Shown here one piece after another: positions 1 to 9,586 of a stretch of DNA of 64,000 bases; the first letter of the stretch is position 1; every line of letters starts with the position of its first letter. The DNA is from Mycolicibacterium duvalii (GTDB lineage: Bacteria; Actinomycetota; Actinomycetes; Mycobacteriales; Mycobacteriaceae), in the NCBI RefSeq assembly GCF_010726645.1, contig NZ_AP022563.1:930001-994000 (forward strand), read 5' to 3'. Below the pieces are notes generated by a model. The model did no database searches. It saw only the letters and a program-made list of their open reading frames with translations, and was not told the origin of the DNA. The translations under genes and the position numbers were made by a program.

Positions 1-2
1 AC

Positions 3-50
3 AGGACGCCGAGCACGATGCGGAAGATGCTCAACATCGGCGATGAGTAA
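3..50 (+). CDS. C-terminal end of an unidentified gene (5' truncated by window edge)
   Basis: An open frame enters from the left edge and stops with TAA at 48-50, encoding about 15 residues that end in MRKMLNIGDE. It converges on glnA1 and is followed by a strong hairpin, as expected for the end of a real gene. In M. tuberculosis the convergent neighbour of glnA1 is glnE, but I do not recognise this tail as GlnE and give no name. Confidence 0.35.
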   Translation, partial: RTPSTMRKMLNIGDE

Positions 51-119
51 GCGCTCAAGCGCGCGTCGACTCTCGAGATCATGATCCGACGTTACTCGCT
101 ACGGAGGGTCCTCACGTGC

Positions 120-177
120 CGAGCAGACGCGAAAGCCCCCAAAATTCACAGATTTTGGGGGCCTAAGCGTCTGCTCG
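120..177. terminator. Nested two-stem palindrome, bidirectional terminator
   Basis: An 11-bp inner stem (135-145 with 152-162, gcccccaaaat/attttgggggc) sits inside an outer stem of about 11 bp (120-130 with 167-177, cgagcagacgc/gcgtctgctcg). It lies between the end of the left-edge gene and the glnA1 stop, so it can terminate transcripts from both sides. There is no long T-tract. The outer arms could also make it a dispersed REP-like element; a genome count of that arm would decide. Confidence 0.8.
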
Positions 178-187
178 TGCAGGATCG

Positions 188-1624
188 TTACACGTCGTAG
201 TAGAGCGAGAACTCGTACGGATGAGGACGGATCTGGATCGGCATGATCTCGTTCTCCCGCTTGTAGGAGATCCAGGTCTCGATCAGGTCCTCGGTGAACA
301 CGCCACCCTCGGTGAGGTATTCGTGGTCCTCTTCGAGCTTGTCGATGACCGCGGCCAGTGAGGTGGGGGCCTGCGGAATGTTCGCGGCCTCCTCGGGCGG
401 CAGTTCGTAGAGGTCCTTGTCGACAGGGGCCAGCGGCTCGATCTTCTTCTTGATGCCGTCGATGCCGGCCATCAGCATGGCCGCGAACGCCAGGTACGGG
501 TTACCCGAGCTGTCGGGGCAGCGGAACTCGAGACGCTTGGCCTTCGGGTTGTTGCCGGTGATCGGGATACGCACGCACGCCGAGCGGTTGCGCTGGCTGT
601 AGACCAGGTTGATCGGCGCCTCGTAGCCCGGCACCAGGCGCTTGTAGGAGTTCACCGTCGGGTTGGTGAACGCCAGCAGCGACGGCGCGTGGTGCAGGAT
701 GCCGCCGATGTAGTGGCGGGCCAGATCCGACAGGCCCGCATAACCGGACTCGTCGTGGAACAGCGGCTTGCCGTCCTTCCAGAGCGACTGGTGGGCGTGC
801 ATGCCCGACCCGTTGTCACCGAAGAGCGGCTTGGGCATGAACGTGACGGTCTTGCCGGCCTGCCAGGCGGTGTTCTTGATGATGTACTTGAACAGCAGCA
901 CATCGTCGGCCGCGTGCAGCATCGTGTTGAACTTGTAGTTGATCTCGGCCTGGCCGGCGGTGCCCACCTCGTGGTGGCCGCGCTCGAGCACGAAGCCGGC
1001 GTTCTGCAGGTTGGTGGCCATCTGGTCACGCAGGTCGACGTAGTGGTCGTACGGCGCGACGGGGAAGTAGCCGCCCTTGGGCCGCACCTTGTAGCCGCGG
1101 TTGGGGCTGCCGTCGGCCTCCAGCGGCTCACCGGTGTTCCACCAGCCGGACTCGGAGTCGACCTCGTAGAAGGTGCCGTTGATGCGGGAGTCGAAGGTCA
1201 CCGAGTCGAAGATGTAGAACTCGGCCTCGGCGCCGAAGAAGGCGGTATCGGCGATGCCGGTGCTGGCCAGATAGTTCTCGGCCTTACGGGCCACGTTGCG
1301 CGGGTCGCGGGAATACGCCTCGCGGGTGAACGGGTCGTGCACGAAGAAGTTCATGTTCAGCGTCTTGGCGTGCCGGAACGGGTCGATCCGGGCCGTCGCC
1401 GGATCGGGCAGCAGCATCATGTCCGACTCGTGGATGGACTGGAAGCCGCGCACCGAAGAACCGTCGAACGCGAGCCCGTCCTCGAACACGCTCTCGTCGA
1501 AGGCCGACGCCGGGATCGAGAAGTGCTGGACGACGCCGGGCAGATCACAGAAGCGAATGTCGACATACTCGACGTTCTCGTCCTTGATCAGCTTGATGAT
1601 GTCGTCGGCGGTCTGTTCTGCCAC
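188..1624 (-). CDS. glnA1: Glutamine synthetase type I (GlnA1)
   Basis: Cytosolic GSI-beta enzyme that condenses glutamate and ammonia with ATP to make glutamine, the main nitrogen-assimilation step. The 478-aa product has the beta-grasp start ([19 protein letters not shown]), the DGSSVRGF segment, the catalytic NGSGMHAH and the adenylylation-loop tyrosine in [11 protein letters not shown] near the C-terminus, which is the GlnE target. The GTG start at 1624-1622 fits the family length and has AGGAGAG 8 nt upstream. The frame stays open much further upstream, but that extension reads through the promoter and is not protein-like. A GlnR-type box and a -35/-10 pair lie upstream. Confidence 0.97.
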   Translation of the reverse strand: MAEQTADDIIKLIKDENVEYVDIRFCDLPGVVQHFSIPASAFDESVFEDGLAFDGSSVRGFQSIHESDMMLLPDPATARIDPFRHAKTLNMNFFVHDPFTREAYSRDPRNVARKAENYLASTGIADTAFFGAEAEFYIFDSVTFDSRINGTFYEVDSESGWWNTGEPLEADGSPNRGYKVRPKGGYFPVAPYDHYVDLRDQMATNLQNAGFVLERGHHEVGTAGQAEINYKFNTMLHAADDVLLFKYIIKNTAWQAGKTVTFMPKPLFGDNGSGMHAHQSLWKDGKPLFHDESGYAGLSDLARHYIGGILHHAPSLLAFTNPTVNSYKRLVPGYEAPINLVYSQRNRSACVRIPITGNNPKAKRLEFRCPDSSGNPYLAFAAMLMAGIDGIKKKIEPLAPVDKDLYELPPEEAANIPQAPTSLAAVIDKLEEDHEYLTEGGVFTEDLIETWISYKRENEIMPIQIRPHPYEFSLYYDV

Positions 1625-1659
1625 TGATTGCTCTCCTTTTTTGGTAGCCCGCCGGTGAC

Positions 1660-1711
1660 GGTATGGACACGATGTTGCACGGTAGTCAAGCGCATGTTGC
1701 GTAGACGTTAC
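1660..1711 (-). promoter_or_regulatory. glnA1 promoter with GlnR-like box
   Basis: On the minus strand, GTAAC-N6-GCAAC (1711-1696) resembles the actinobacterial GlnR half-site pair. It is followed by TTGACT (1689-1684), an 18-nt spacer and CATACC (1665-1660), about 36 nt before the GTG start. The box lies just upstream of the -35, the usual position for an activator. The sites are seen in the sequence; the assignment to GlnR is inferred. Confidence 0.6.
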
Positions 1712-1751
1712 GCGTACGGGCCCGTCCCGGTCCGGCGCACTTCTGCCGACA

Positions 1752-1757
1752 CATATC
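1752..1757 (+). promoter_or_regulatory. -10 element, leaderless-type promoter of the RDD gene
   Basis: CATATC lies 8 nt before the ATG at 1766, and no Shine-Dalgarno sequence is visible, so the transcript would begin at or next to the start codon. Confidence 0.4.
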
Positions 1758-1765
1758 CTGACTGC

Positions 1766-2233
1766 ATGCCCCGCGCTTCCGGTTCCGGTTTCAGATCTTG
1801 GCTGTCCGGGCCGGAGCCTGGCGAGCCGGGCACCTACCCGGGACAGCGGCTCGGGATGCCGGCCGAGGGCTCCGGTTCCATCGCCCGGTTCGGCCGCCGG
1901 ATCGCCGCGCTCGTTGTCGACTGGGTCGTCGCCCTCGGGGTGGCCGCGTTGCTGACGGGGTTGGGGCTGGTCGGTCTCGCCGCGCTGCAGACCACACAAC
2001 TGATCGTCTGGTTCGTGCTCGGCGTCGCATCGGTGCGGCTGTTCGGTTTCACGCCGGGGCAGTTCGCGCTCGGCCTGCGGGTGGCCTCGGTCGACCACCG
2101 CGCCCACGTCGGTTCCGGTCGGGCGCTGGCGCGCCAACTGCTCATCACGCTGGTGATCCCGGCTCTGTTCACCGACTCCGACCTGCGCGGCCTGCACGAC
2201 CTCGCGACCAAGACCGCCGTCGTTCGGCGCTAA
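1766..2233 (+). CDS. RDD-family membrane protein (Rv2219A-like)
   Basis: A 155-aa membrane protein with an N-terminal cytosolic segment of about 45 residues. The RDD signature follows ([10 protein letters not shown]), then hydrophobic segments at about 50-70 and 75-95, and a C-terminal [13 protein letters not shown] segment. The family is small and of uncertain function; some members act in ion or osmotic homeostasis. The ATG at 1766 is chosen because a -10 hexamer sits 8 nt upstream and an earlier start would run into the divergent glnA1 promoter. It faces the minus-strand DUF4191 gene tail to tail with a 27-nt gap. Confidence 0.8.
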   Translation: MPRASGSGFRSWLSGPEPGEPGTYPGQRLGMPAEGSGSIARFGRRIAALVVDWVVALGVAALLTGLGLVGLAALQTTQLIVWFVLGVASVRLFGFTPGQFALGLRVASVDHRAHVGSGRALARQLLITLVIPALFTDSDLRGLHDLATKTAVVRR

Positions 2234-2260
2234 CGCTGCCCCGGCGACCGGTCGGACGGC

Positions 2261-3013
2261 TCATCGCCGCCGGACGGTGCGCTGCACGCCGCGCATCTTC
2301 GCGTTGGCCGGCAGCGGGCCCTTCGGCATCGCGGCGGGACCGGCCTTGCTGCCGAGCGCAGCCAGGCGGGACTCCAGCGAGTCCATCTGCTTGACGCTGA
2401 TGTTGGACGGCAACTTGTTCAGGTGCCGTTCCAGCTTGGACAGCGGCACCTCACCGTCGCCGTTGCCGATGATGACGCTGTAGATCGGGGCGTCACCGAC
2501 CAGCCGTGCGGTGCGCTTCTTCTCCTGGGCCAGCAGCGGCTTGAGACGGTTCGGTGACCCTTCGGCGACGAAGATCACCCCGGGCCGTCCGATCACCCGG
2601 TGCACCGCGTCGAAGTGCCCCGTGGCGGCGACCGCCGGGGTGACGCGCCACTTGCCGCGCAAGTTGTCCAGCGCCCACGCGGCCGCTCCGGTCTGTCCTT
2701 CGGCCTTGCGATACACCGACTTCTGCGCGCGCCGCCCGAAGATGATGAAGGCGACCAGCGCACCCAGCACGACGCCCAGAGGAATCAGCATGTACATCGT
2801 GAAGCCGCCGGCATAGACCCCGATGGCCACCGACGCGCCGACGATCAGAACGAATGCGGCGATCATGTAGGGCAGGAGACGTTTGTCCTCTTTGCGCTGG
2901 ATCTGGAATGCCTGCCACAGCTGACTGCGCCGTTGCTTGGACGCCGCCTTGCGGGCGGCCTTCGCCTCGGCCTTGGCGGCCTTCGCCTCGGCCGGATTAC
3001 GCCTCTTCGCCAT
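2261..3013 (-). CDS. DUF4191 integral membrane protein (Rv2219-like)
   Basis: A 250-aa protein with a very basic Ala/Lys-rich N-terminus (residues 1-45), two membrane segments (about 50-68 and 73-93) and a cytosolic C-terminal half of unknown function. It matches the DUF4191 family found beside lipA in actinobacteria. The start is ATG 4 nt after the lipA stop, so it probably ends the lipB-lipA operon. The position invites a role linked to lipoate or envelope metabolism, but nothing in the sequence shows a catalytic site. Confidence 0.85.
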   Translation of the reverse strand: MAKRRNPAEAKAAKAEAKAARKAASKQRRSQLWQAFQIQRKEDKRLLPYMIAAFVLIVGASVAIGVYAGGFTMYMLIPLGVVLGALVAFIIFGRRAQKSVYRKAEGQTGAAAWALDNLRGKWRVTPAVAATGHFDAVHRVIGRPGVIFVAEGSPNRLKPLLAQEKKRTARLVGDAPIYSVIIGNGDGEVPLSKLERHLNKLPSNISVKQMDSLESRLAALGSKAGPAAMPKGPLPANAKMRGVQRTVRRR

Positions 3014-3017
3014 TGCT

Positions 3018-3980
3018 TCAGGATACGGAGTGCGATGCGGCAGTCGCGGAGACTCCCGACGGGCGCGACGCCACGGTCTGCGCGTAGAGCTTGCCCGCCC
3101 GGTAGGACGAGCGCACCAACGGCCCGGCCAGCACCCCGGCGAATCCGAGTTCGGTGGCGAAATCCTGGTGCTCGACGAACTCGTCCGGGTGCACCCACCG
3201 TTCGACGGGATGGTGGCGGGGCGAGGGGCGCAGGTACTGGGTGATGGTCACGATGTCGCAGTTGGCGTCGTGCAGGTCGCGCAGCGCGGCGCGGACCTCC
3301 TCGGGTGTCTCACCCATGCCCAGGATCAGGTTGCTCTTGGTGACCAGGCCGTGGTCGCGGGCCATGGTCAGCACCGACAGGCTGCGTTCGTAGCGGAACC
3401 CGGGGCGGATCCGTTTGAAGATGCGCGGAACGGTTTCGACGTTGTGCGCCAACACTTCCGGACGTACCGCGAAGACCTGGCCGAGCAGGTCGGGGTCGGC
3501 GTTGAAGTCCGGAATCAACAACTCCACACCGGTGTCCGGGTTCAGCGCCTTGATCTGGCGCACCGTCTCGGCGTAGAGCCAGGCGCCGCCGTCGGGCAGG
3601 TCGTCGCGGGCCACCCCCGTGACGGTGGAGTAGCGCAGACCCATGGTGTGCACACTCTCGGCCACCCGGCGCGGCTCGTCACGATCGAGTTCGGCGGGCT
3701 TGCCGGTGTCGATCTGGCAGAAGTCACAGCGGCGGGTGCACTGTTCGCCGCCGATCAGGAACGTCGCCTCCCGGTCCTCCCAACATTCGAAGATGTTCGG
3801 GCAGCCGGCTTCCTCGCATACGGTGTGCAGGCCCTCGCGCCGCACCAGTCCCTTGAGCTCCCGGTACTCCGGGCCCATCGTGGCGCGCGTCTTGATCCAC
3901 GGCGGTTTGCGCTCGATCGGGGTCTGGGCGTTGCGCACTTCCAGACGCAGCAGCTTGCGGCCGTCGGGAGCGATAGTCAC
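3018..3980 (-). CDS. lipA: Lipoyl synthase (radical SAM)
   Basis: Inserts two sulfurs into protein-bound octanoyl groups to give lipoyl-lysine. The 320-aa product has both [4Fe-4S] sites: the auxiliary cluster Cys55, Cys60 and Cys66 ([12 protein letters not shown]) and the radical-SAM Cys81, Cys85 and Cys88 (CTRRCDFC). It also carries the C-terminal RSSY motif that ligates the auxiliary cluster. The GTG start at 3980 overlaps the lipB stop (GTGA), so translation is probably coupled. It acts after LipB, and the nearby DlaT is an expected target. Confidence 0.97.
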   Translation of the reverse strand: MTIAPDGRKLLRLEVRNAQTPIERKPPWIKTRATMGPEYRELKGLVRREGLHTVCEEAGCPNIFECWEDREATFLIGGEQCTRRCDFCQIDTGKPAELDRDEPRRVAESVHTMGLRYSTVTGVARDDLPDGGAWLYAETVRQIKALNPDTGVELLIPDFNADPDLLGQVFAVRPEVLAHNVETVPRIFKRIRPGFRYERSLSVLTMARDHGLVTKSNLILGMGETPEEVRAALRDLHDANCDIVTITQYLRPSPRHHPVERWVHPDEFVEHQDFATELGFAGVLAGPLVRSSYRAGKLYAQTVASRPSGVSATAASHSVS

Positions 3981-4687
3981 TGGGCCGAGTCTACGCCCGC
4001 CCCGGTGGTTGCGCCGATGGCGATCCGGCCGTCCAGCGCGTCGAGTACCGCGTCGGCGACGCGGTCGGTGACCTCGGCGACGGTGACGCGCCGTCCCAGT
4101 TCGGCGCTCAGCGACGTCACCCCGGCATCGGTGATGCCGCACGGGACGATCGAGCCGTAGGCCGACAGGTCGCAGTCGCAGTTGAGCGCGAATCCGTGCA
4201 GTGTCGTCGCCCGGGCCACCCGGATTCCGATGGCCGCGATCTTTCGCGGCCGCGGCGAGGCACCGGCCACCCAGACGCCGGAGCGGCCGTCGACCCGGCC
4301 GGTCGGCACGCCCAGTTCGGCGCAGACGGTGATCAACGCCTCCTCCAGGCGGCGCACGAAGTCGACCACGTCCATCGGTTCGGCCAGGCCGACGATGGGG
4401 TAGCCGACCAGCTGCCCGGGGCCGTGCCAGGTGATCTTGCCGCCGCGGTCGGTCTCGACGACGGGGGTGCTCGAGAAAGCCGGGTCCGGCAGCTCCTCGG
4501 GCAGGGTGCGCCGCCCCGCGGTGTAGACCGGGGGATGTTCGAGGAGCAGCAGGGTGTCCGGACCGCCGGCGACCCGTTCGGCGGCGACGTCGCGCTGGAG
4601 ATCCCATGCCCGGCGGTAGTCGACCGTGCCCAGGCGCCGCACCTGCACCTCCGACTCGTGCGAGCGTGCCGAGGAGGTCATGGACAC
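3977..4687 (-). CDS. lipB: Octanoyl-ACP:protein N-octanoyltransferase
   Basis: Transfers octanoate from ACP to the lipoyl-domain lysine. The 236-aa product carries the family motif with the acyl-thioester cysteine Cys183 (IVPCGITD) and Lys149 (PRKIAAIGI), and the [17 protein letters not shown] block. I used the GTG at 4687 because GAGAG lies 7 nt upstream; an ATG two codons later (4681) is equally possible. It sits 10 nt after the SDR gene and overlaps lipA by 4 nt. Confidence 0.96.
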   Translation of the reverse strand: MSMTSSARSHESEVQVRRLGTVDYRRAWDLQRDVAAERVAGGPDTLLLLEHPPVYTAGRRTLPEELPDPAFSSTPVVETDRGGKITWHGPGQLVGYPIVGLAEPMDVVDFVRRLEEALITVCAELGVPTGRVDGRSGVWVAGASPRPRKIAAIGIRVARATTLHGFALNCDCDLSAYGSIVPCGITDAGVTSLSAELGRRVTVAEVTDRVADAVLDALDGRIAIGATTGAGVDSAQ

Positions 4688-4697
4688 GACGCTACTC

Positions 4698-5615
4698 TCA
4701 GTCGCTGGTGGGGGCGGTGGCGAAGGCCAGTGCTTCGCCGATGGTGTTGTGGTGGAACGTGAACCCGGCGCGCTCCAGCGCTGCGGGGACGGCTCGCTGA
4801 CCGCCCAGCACGCCCTCGTCGGCGAACTCCCCGAGCGCGGCCCGCAGCGCGAAGCCTGGAACCGTCAACGGGGTCGGCCGTCGTAGCGTGCGTCCGAGCG
4901 CGGCGGTGAACTCGGCGTTGGTGACCGGGGCGGGTCCGGTGAAGTTCACCGGACCGGACAGGTCGTCGCGGGCGATCGCGAACAGCAGCGCCCGCACCTG
5001 GTCTTCGAGGCTGATCCACGACATGTATTGCCGGCCGTTGCCCAGACGCGCGCCGAGGCCCAGCGCGAACAGCGGTTTGATCCTGCCGAGCAGACCGCCC
5101 GAGGGCGCCATCACCAGCCCGGTGCGAGTCAGCACCACCCGCACGCCGTGCTCGGACGCGGCTTTGGTCGCTGCCTCCCAGTCGACGGTCAGCCGGGCCA
5201 GGAAGCCGCGGCCGGGGCCTGCGGTCTCGTCGACCGGGGTGGCGCCGGTGTCACCGTAGAAGCCGACAGCGCTGGAGTTGATCAGCACCGGCACCCCGGC
5301 GTCGACCACGGCGCGCGACAGCACCTCGGTCGGTCCGATCCGGCTGTCGCGCAGGCTCTGCTTGAACGCTCCCGACCAACGCTTCTGGCCGACGTTGACC
5401 CCGCACAGGTTGACCACCGCGTCCACCCCGCGCAGGGCCTCCGCGTCGAACTGACCGGTGTCGGGGTTCCAGAACACCTCGTCGGCGTGGGTCGGCGCCC
5501 GCCGAACCAGGCGCAGCACCCGGCGGTCGGTCGCGCGCAGGGCGTAGACCAGCGCCGTACCGATCAGACCTGACGATCCCGCGACCGCGACGACCGAATC
5601 CGAGGGCATCGACAC
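4698..5615 (-). CDS. SDR-type NAD-dependent epimerase (TIGR01777 family, Rv2216-like)
   Basis: A 305-aa extended SDR protein with a Rossmann nucleotide-binding loop at residues 12-19 (AGSSGLIG), an NLCG segment near 70, a conserved [13 protein letters not shown] stretch and a C-terminal DUF1731-like part. These proteins are named epimerase or cell-division inhibitor SulA-like by homology, but their reaction is unknown. The start is GTG 6 nt after the dlaT stop; an in-frame ATG follows two codons later. Its place between dlaT and lipB suggests co-expression with lipoate enzymes, without proving a shared pathway. Confidence 0.85.
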   Translation of the reverse strand: MSMPSDSVVAVAGSSGLIGTALVYALRATDRRVLRLVRRAPTHADEVFWNPDTGQFDAEALRGVDAVVNLCGVNVGQKRWSGAFKQSLRDSRIGPTEVLSRAVVDAGVPVLINSSAVGFYGDTGATPVDETAGPGRGFLARLTVDWEAATKAASEHGVRVVLTRTGLVMAPSGGLLGRIKPLFALGLGARLGNGRQYMSWISLEDQVRALLFAIARDDLSGPVNFTGPAPVTNAEFTAALGRTLRRPTPLTVPGFALRAALGEFADEGVLGGQRAVPAALERAGFTFHHNTIGEALAFATAPTSD

Positions 5616-5621
5616 GCCGGC

Positions 5622-7475
5622 CTACAGCCCCAGGTCGGCCTCGAAGGCGCCTTCCTCGAGCCGTCGCTTGACCGTGGTCAGGAACCGTCCGGCGTCGGCG
5701 CCGTCGATCAGGCGGTGGTCGTAGGTCAGCGGCAGGTAACACACCGAACGGATTCCGATCGACTCGTTGCCGAACTCGTCGATGATCACCCGCGGACGCT
5801 TGACGATCGCCCCGGTGCCCAGCATGGCCGCCTGCGGCGGCACCAGGATCGGGGTGTCGAACAGTGCGCCCTGGCTGCCGATGTTGGTGATGGTGAACGT
5901 GCCACCGGCGAGTTCGTCGGGCTTGAGGTTGCCCGTGCGGGCCCGCTCCGCGATGTCGGAGATGGCGCGTGCCAGCCCGCCCAGCGACAGGTCACCGGCG
6001 TTGTGGATGACCGGGGACAGCAGGCCCTGCTCGGTGTCGACGGCGATCCCGAGGTGTTCGGCGTCGAAGTAGGTGATCTCCTTGCTGTCCTCGTTGTAGC
6101 TGGCGTTGACGTTCGGATGGATCTTCAACGCGTCGATCACCGCGCGGGCGATGAACGGCAGATACGTCAGGTTCACGCCTTCGCGTTCGGCGAACTGCGA
6201 CTTGGCCTTTGCGCGCAACGCCACGATCTTGGTCATGTCGACCTCGTGGGTCTGCGTCAATTGCGCTGTGCTCTGCAGGGATTCCCGCGTCTTCTTGGCG
6301 GTGATCTGGCGGATGCGGTTGGCCTTCTGAGTGGTGCCGCGCAGATGGGCCAGCGCACCGTGCGGGGCCGGCGCGGTGGTGGCCGCCTTGGCCGGGGCCT
6401 CCGCGGCCGGCTTGTCGGCGGGAGCCTTGGTGCTCTCCTCTTTGGCGCTGGCCGCGGCGAGCACGTCCTGCTTGCGGATCCGGCCGCCGACCCCGGTGCC
6501 CTTGACCGCGCTCAGGTCCACGCCGTGCTCCGAGGCGAGCTTGCGCACGAGCGGGGTGACGTACGGGCCGGAGTCGCCCGGCGACTCGTCGGCAGAGGCC
6601 TTGGGTTCGGGCTTCGGCTCCGGTTTCGGTTCGGCCTTGGGTTCGGGCTTGGCTTCCTCGGCGGGCTTGGCCTTGGGTTTGGTCTCCTTGGCCGGCTCTG
6701 GCTCTGGCTCCGGTTCTGGTTCCGGCTCTGGCTCTGGCTCCGGTTCTGGTTCTGGTTCCGGCTCGGGCTCGGGCTCTGGCTCCGGTTCGCCGCCGGACTC
6801 GCCGTCGGGCTCGCCGATCTTGGCCAGTTCGCCACCGACCTCGACGGTGTCGTCTTCCTCGGCGGTGATCGACAGCAGCGTGCCGGCTACCGGGGACGGG
6901 ATCTCGGTGTCGACTTTGTCGGTGGACACCTCGACGAGCGGCTCATCGACCTCGACGGTGTCTCCGATGCTCTTGAGCCAGCGGGTGACCGTCCCCTCGG
7001 TGACCGACTCGCCGAGCTCGGGCATCAACACCGGCGTCGACGACCCCGAACCGCCACCGGACTTGCCGGACGACTCCGAAGACTTGGACGACTTCTCGGG
7101 TTCGGGTTCGGGCTCGCCGGCCTGTTCGTCCTCGTCGGCCTGCTCGTCCTCGCCGCTGTCGTCCTGCGTCGGCTCTGAGCCGCTCTCGTCCTCCGCCTCG
7201 TCTGCGCCGCTGTCCCCGGAGTCGCCGTCATTGTCATCGGCATCTCCGATGACCGCCAGCTCGCCGCCGACCTCGACGGTGTCGTCCTCCTGGGCGATGA
7301 TCTTCTTCAGGACACCGGCTGCGGGGGAAGGGATTTCGGTGTCAACCTTGTCGGTCGACACTTCCAGTAATGGCTCGTCCTCCTCGACCGTGTCTCCCTC
7401 CTGCTTGAGCCAGCGGGTGACAGTCCCCTCGGTAACGCTCTCGCCGAGTGCGGGCATCTGAACGGAGATGGCCAT
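5622..7475 (-). CDS. dlaT: Dihydrolipoamide acyltransferase E2 with two lipoyl domains (DlaT)
   Basis: E2 core of the pyruvate dehydrogenase complex. In mycobacteria DlaT also serves the peroxynitrite reductase/peroxidase with Lpd, AhpD and AhpC. The 617-aa protein has lipoyl domains with modified lysines at K43 and K187 (both [10 protein letters not shown]). An acidic linker and an uninterrupted 16-fold Glu-Pro run (about residues 230-261) follow, then a peripheral-subunit-binding domain ([14 protein letters not shown]) and the catalytic domain ending with the active-site [10 protein letters not shown] near residue 587. The ATG at 7475 has GGGAG about 10 nt upstream. It is somewhat longer than the M. 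tuberculosis protein as I recall it, mainly because of the linkers. Confidence 0.96.
   Translation of the reverse strand: MAISVQMPALGESVTEGTVTRWLKQEGDTVEEDEPLLEVSTDKVDTEIPSPAAGVLKKIIAQEDDTVEVGGELAVIGDADDNDGDSGDSGADEAEDESGSEPTQDDSGEDEQADEDEQAGEPEPEPEKSSKSSESSGKSGGGSGSSTPVLMPELGESVTEGTVTRWLKSIGDTVEVDEPLVEVSTDKVDTEIPSPVAGTLLSITAEEDDTVEVGGELAKIGEPDGESGGEPEPEPEPEPEPEPEPEPEPEPEPEPEPEPEPAKETKPKAKPAEEAKPEPKAEPKPEPKPEPKASADESPGDSGPYVTPLVRKLASEHGVDLSAVKGTGVGGRIRKQDVLAAASAKEESTKAPADKPAAEAPAKAATTAPAPHGALAHLRGTTQKANRIRQITAKKTRESLQSTAQLTQTHEVDMTKIVALRAKAKSQFAEREGVNLTYLPFIARAVIDALKIHPNVNASYNEDSKEITYFDAEHLGIAVDTEQGLLSPVIHNAGDLSLGGLARAISDIAERARTGNLKPDELAGGTFTITNIGSQGALFDTPILVPPQAAMLGTGAIVKRPRVIIDEFGNESIGIRSVCYLPLTYDHRLIDGADAGRFLTTVKRRLEEGAFEADLGL
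6693..6788 (-). repeat. (Glu-Pro)16 coding repeat in dlaT linker
   Basis: Sixteen 6-nt units encode Glu-Pro without interruption. At DNA level a 30-nt block of five units (6694-6723) is repeated almost exactly from 6724, which suggests recent tandem duplication. The region joins the second lipoyl domain to the subunit-binding domain, where a rigid, extended swinging arm is expected. Confidence 0.9.
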
Positions 7476-7645
7476 ATTGGTGTGGCTCCCTTGCACGGTC
7501 AGTCGCAGGTATCGAAGTGTCCGTACCCATCCTGTCACGTCTGTCCACACGATTCGCCGCGGACGTTAGTTCTGGCCGCTCTGGCACTATCGAATTGCGG
7601 GCGGCCGGTGGTGCACCGGGGCCGGACAGAGAGGAGCGCGCACAA

Positions 7646-8002
7646 GTGGGACTGTTCGACAAGCTCCGCGGTCGGCGTCGCTCACGCGGGACAGCCTCGG
7701 GACCCGACCCGGCGGCCGATCTGCGTTATCTGCAGCGCTGGGTCGCCGAGCACACCGGTGTGGAAGCCTTCGTCGAGCCCAAGACCACCGTCACCGACGT
7801 CACCGTGGTGCTGGTCGCCGCCGACGGGGAGTGGACCCGCCGCCGCGCCGGCGGCGACGCCGGAGCACGGCGGTTGTCCAAACAGCTGAAGATCCCGGTG
7901 TACGACGTGCAGAAGGTCGGCTACCCGCAGCGGATGCGTGACTACGACGAGCGGCGGCGCATCGAACGCAAGCGCGCCGCCCGCGAAGAACTCGAGCGCT
8001 GA
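7646..8002 (+). CDS. Conserved hypothetical protein, basic C-terminus
   Basis: A 118-aa protein starting MGLFDKLRGRRR with GTG at 7646 after a strong GAGAGGAG. The middle looks like a small alpha/beta fold (about residues 25-95), and the tail is highly charged (about residues 97-118). It sits where M. tuberculosis carries ephD and is divergent from dlaT. No catalytic motif is recognised. The 3' end lies in a 25-nt duplicated sequence shared with the pepA stop. The gene is well supported by its start signal and codon use; the function is unknown. Confidence 0.75.
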   Translation: MGLFDKLRGRRRSRGTASGPDPAADLRYLQRWVAEHTGVEAFVEPKTTVTDVTVVLVAADGEWTRRRAGGDAGARRLSKQLKIPVYDVQKVGYPQRMRDYDERRRIERKRAAREELER

Positions 8003-8048
8003 TCAGCCGTTGGCGGCTTTGGTCCGATCAGCCGTTCACGGCGATATC
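8001..8048. repeat. 25-nt imperfect tandem repeat at convergent gene ends
   Basis: The 11-nt sequence gatcagccgtt occurs at 8001-8011 and again at 8026-8036, and similarity continues for several more bases. The two copies hold the stop codons of the plus gene (8000-8002) and of pepA (8028-8030). It belongs with the similar arrays at 27082, 45380 and 47145. Confidence 0.75.
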
Positions 8049-9545
8049 CTCCAGGGCCGCGAACAGCGTCCGCGTCGGCACCCCGGTGCCGCCCTTGGGG
8101 CTGTACCCCCACGGACCGCTCGTGTTGTAGGCCGGACCGGCGATGTCGATGTGGACCCACTGCACGTTCTCGGCGACGAACTCGCGCAGATAGACGCCCG
8201 CCACGAGCATGCCCGCGAACCGGGAGCCGCTCACGTTGGCCAGGTCGGCCACCGTCGACTTGAGGTCGTCTTTGAGTTCGTCGGGCAGCGGCATGGCCCA
8301 GCCGTTCTCGCCGACGGCCTGCGAGAGCGCTGCGACACGGTCGCGGAACTCGTCGCTGCCCATCACCCCCGGGGTGCGGGCGCCCAGCGCGACGGTCTGC
8401 GCACCCGTCAGCGTCGACGTCTCGATCAGATAGTCCGGGTCGTCCTCACAGGCCCGCACGATCGCGTCGGCCAGGATCAGCCGGCCCTCCGCGTCGGTGT
8501 TGAGCACCTCGACGGTGGTACCGCCGTACTGCGTCAGCACGTCGCCGGGACGCTGCGCGGTCGACGACGGCATGTTCTCGGCCATCGGCACCGTGGCGAT
8601 GACGTTGAGCGGTAACTGTCGGCGCGCCGCGAGCACCACGGTGGCGACGACGGCGGCCGCGCCGCCCATGTCGGAGGTCATGTGGTGCATGTTGGCGGCG
8701 GGCTTGATGGAGATGCCGCCGGTGTCGAAGGTGATCCCCTTGCCGACCAGCGCGACGGTCTTGGCGTCCTGGCCGGGCGCACCGCGATGGATGAGCCGGA
8801 CCAGGCGCGGCGGACGTGAGGAGCCCTTGCCCACCCCGACGATGCCGCCGAAGCCCTGCTCGGTCAGCGCCGCCTCGTCGAGGATCTCCACCTCCATCCC
8901 TGCTGCTTCGCTCAAAGCCTCTGCGCGACGGGCGAATTCATCGGGATAGAGATGGCTGGGCGGGGTGTTGACGAAGTCGCGGGCGGTGGCCACCGCGCCG
9001 GCGATCGCCGCGGCGCGGCCGGCCACGGCGTCCGCGTCGGGCGCAGTGGTCAGCGCGATGATCGCGGCGACCGCAGCGTCCTTGGGCGCGGTCTTGGCGG
9101 AGCGGAAATCGCTGAACCGGTAGCCGCCGAGGATCAGCCCCTCGATCGCGGCCGACAGGTCGAGCGCGGTCAGGGTGGTGAGCACCGCCTCGACACCCGA
9201 CAGCGCACGGGCGGCGACACCGGCCGCGCGGCGCACCGTCTCGGCCGGCACCTCGTCGCGCTGCTTGCCCAGCCCTACGGCCAGCACGCTGTCCACCGGC
9301 AGCGACGCTGCGACGACGCGCGTGACCTGTTCGGCACCGCCCTTGGCGCCGAGTGCGGCGAGCGCGCTATCGATCTCGGCGATGCTCTCCGACCCGAGGA
9401 GTCCGGAGTCCACCACGGTGGCTGTGCCGTCGTCGTCACCGGCGCTGACGACAGGCACGATCAAGACCGATGACGCGGCCCGTTGCTCGGGTAACGCGCT
9501 GGCGACGGTGACGGAAGGGGACTGGTAACCGGCTGCGGTGCTCAC
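8028..9545 (-). CDS. pepA: Leucyl aminopeptidase, M17 family
   Basis: Cytosolic two-metal aminopeptidase that removes N-terminal residues from peptides and takes part in protein turnover (PepB/PepA, Rv2213-like). The 505-aa product has the N-terminal macro-like domain and the C-terminal catalytic domain with [21 protein letters not shown] and the diagnostic NTDAEGRL. The GTG at 9545 ([12 protein letters not shown]) is preferred over a TTG two codons upstream. It diverges from gcvT with a 41-nt gap; an Rv2212-like adenylate cyclase, present here in M. tuberculosis, is missing. Confidence 0.95.
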   Translation of the reverse strand: MSTAAGYQSPSVTVASALPEQRAASSVLIVPVVSAGDDDGTATVVDSGLLGSESIAEIDSALAALGAKGGAEQVTRVVAASLPVDSVLAVGLGKQRDEVPAETVRRAAGVAARALSGVEAVLTTLTALDLSAAIEGLILGGYRFSDFRSAKTAPKDAAVAAIIALTTAPDADAVAGRAAAIAGAVATARDFVNTPPSHLYPDEFARRAEALSEAAGMEVEILDEAALTEQGFGGIVGVGKGSSRPPRLVRLIHRGAPGQDAKTVALVGKGITFDTGGISIKPAANMHHMTSDMGGAAAVVATVVLAARRQLPLNVIATVPMAENMPSSTAQRPGDVLTQYGGTTVEVLNTDAEGRLILADAIVRACEDDPDYLIETSTLTGAQTVALGARTPGVMGSDEFRDRVAALSQAVGENGWAMPLPDELKDDLKSTVADLANVSGSRFAGMLVAGVYLREFVAENVQWVHIDIAGPAYNTSGPWGYSPKGGTGVPTRTLFAALEDIAVNG

Positions 9546-9572
9546 GGCCAACCACCCTATCCACTGGCCGAC

Positions 9573-9578
9573 TAGTCT
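9573..9578 (+). promoter_or_regulatory. -10 element, leaderless-type promoter of gcvT
   Basis: TAGTCT lies 8 nt before the GTG start at 9587, with no Shine-Dalgarno sequence between. Confidence 0.5.
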
Positions 9579-9586
9579 GGTTCGTC

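Noticed and set aside
1625..2197. N-terminal extension of about 190 residues on glutamine synthetase
   Set aside because: The frame is open but reads antisense through the RDD gene and the glnA1 promoter, and GSI proteins are 470-480 aa. The GTG at 1624 has a good ribosome-binding site.
5715..7461. Long plus-strand frames opposite dlaT rich in Gly-Leu or Ser-Gly
   Set aside because: They are the antisense of the Glu-Pro repeat and lipoyl domains, with no start signal or conserved domain.
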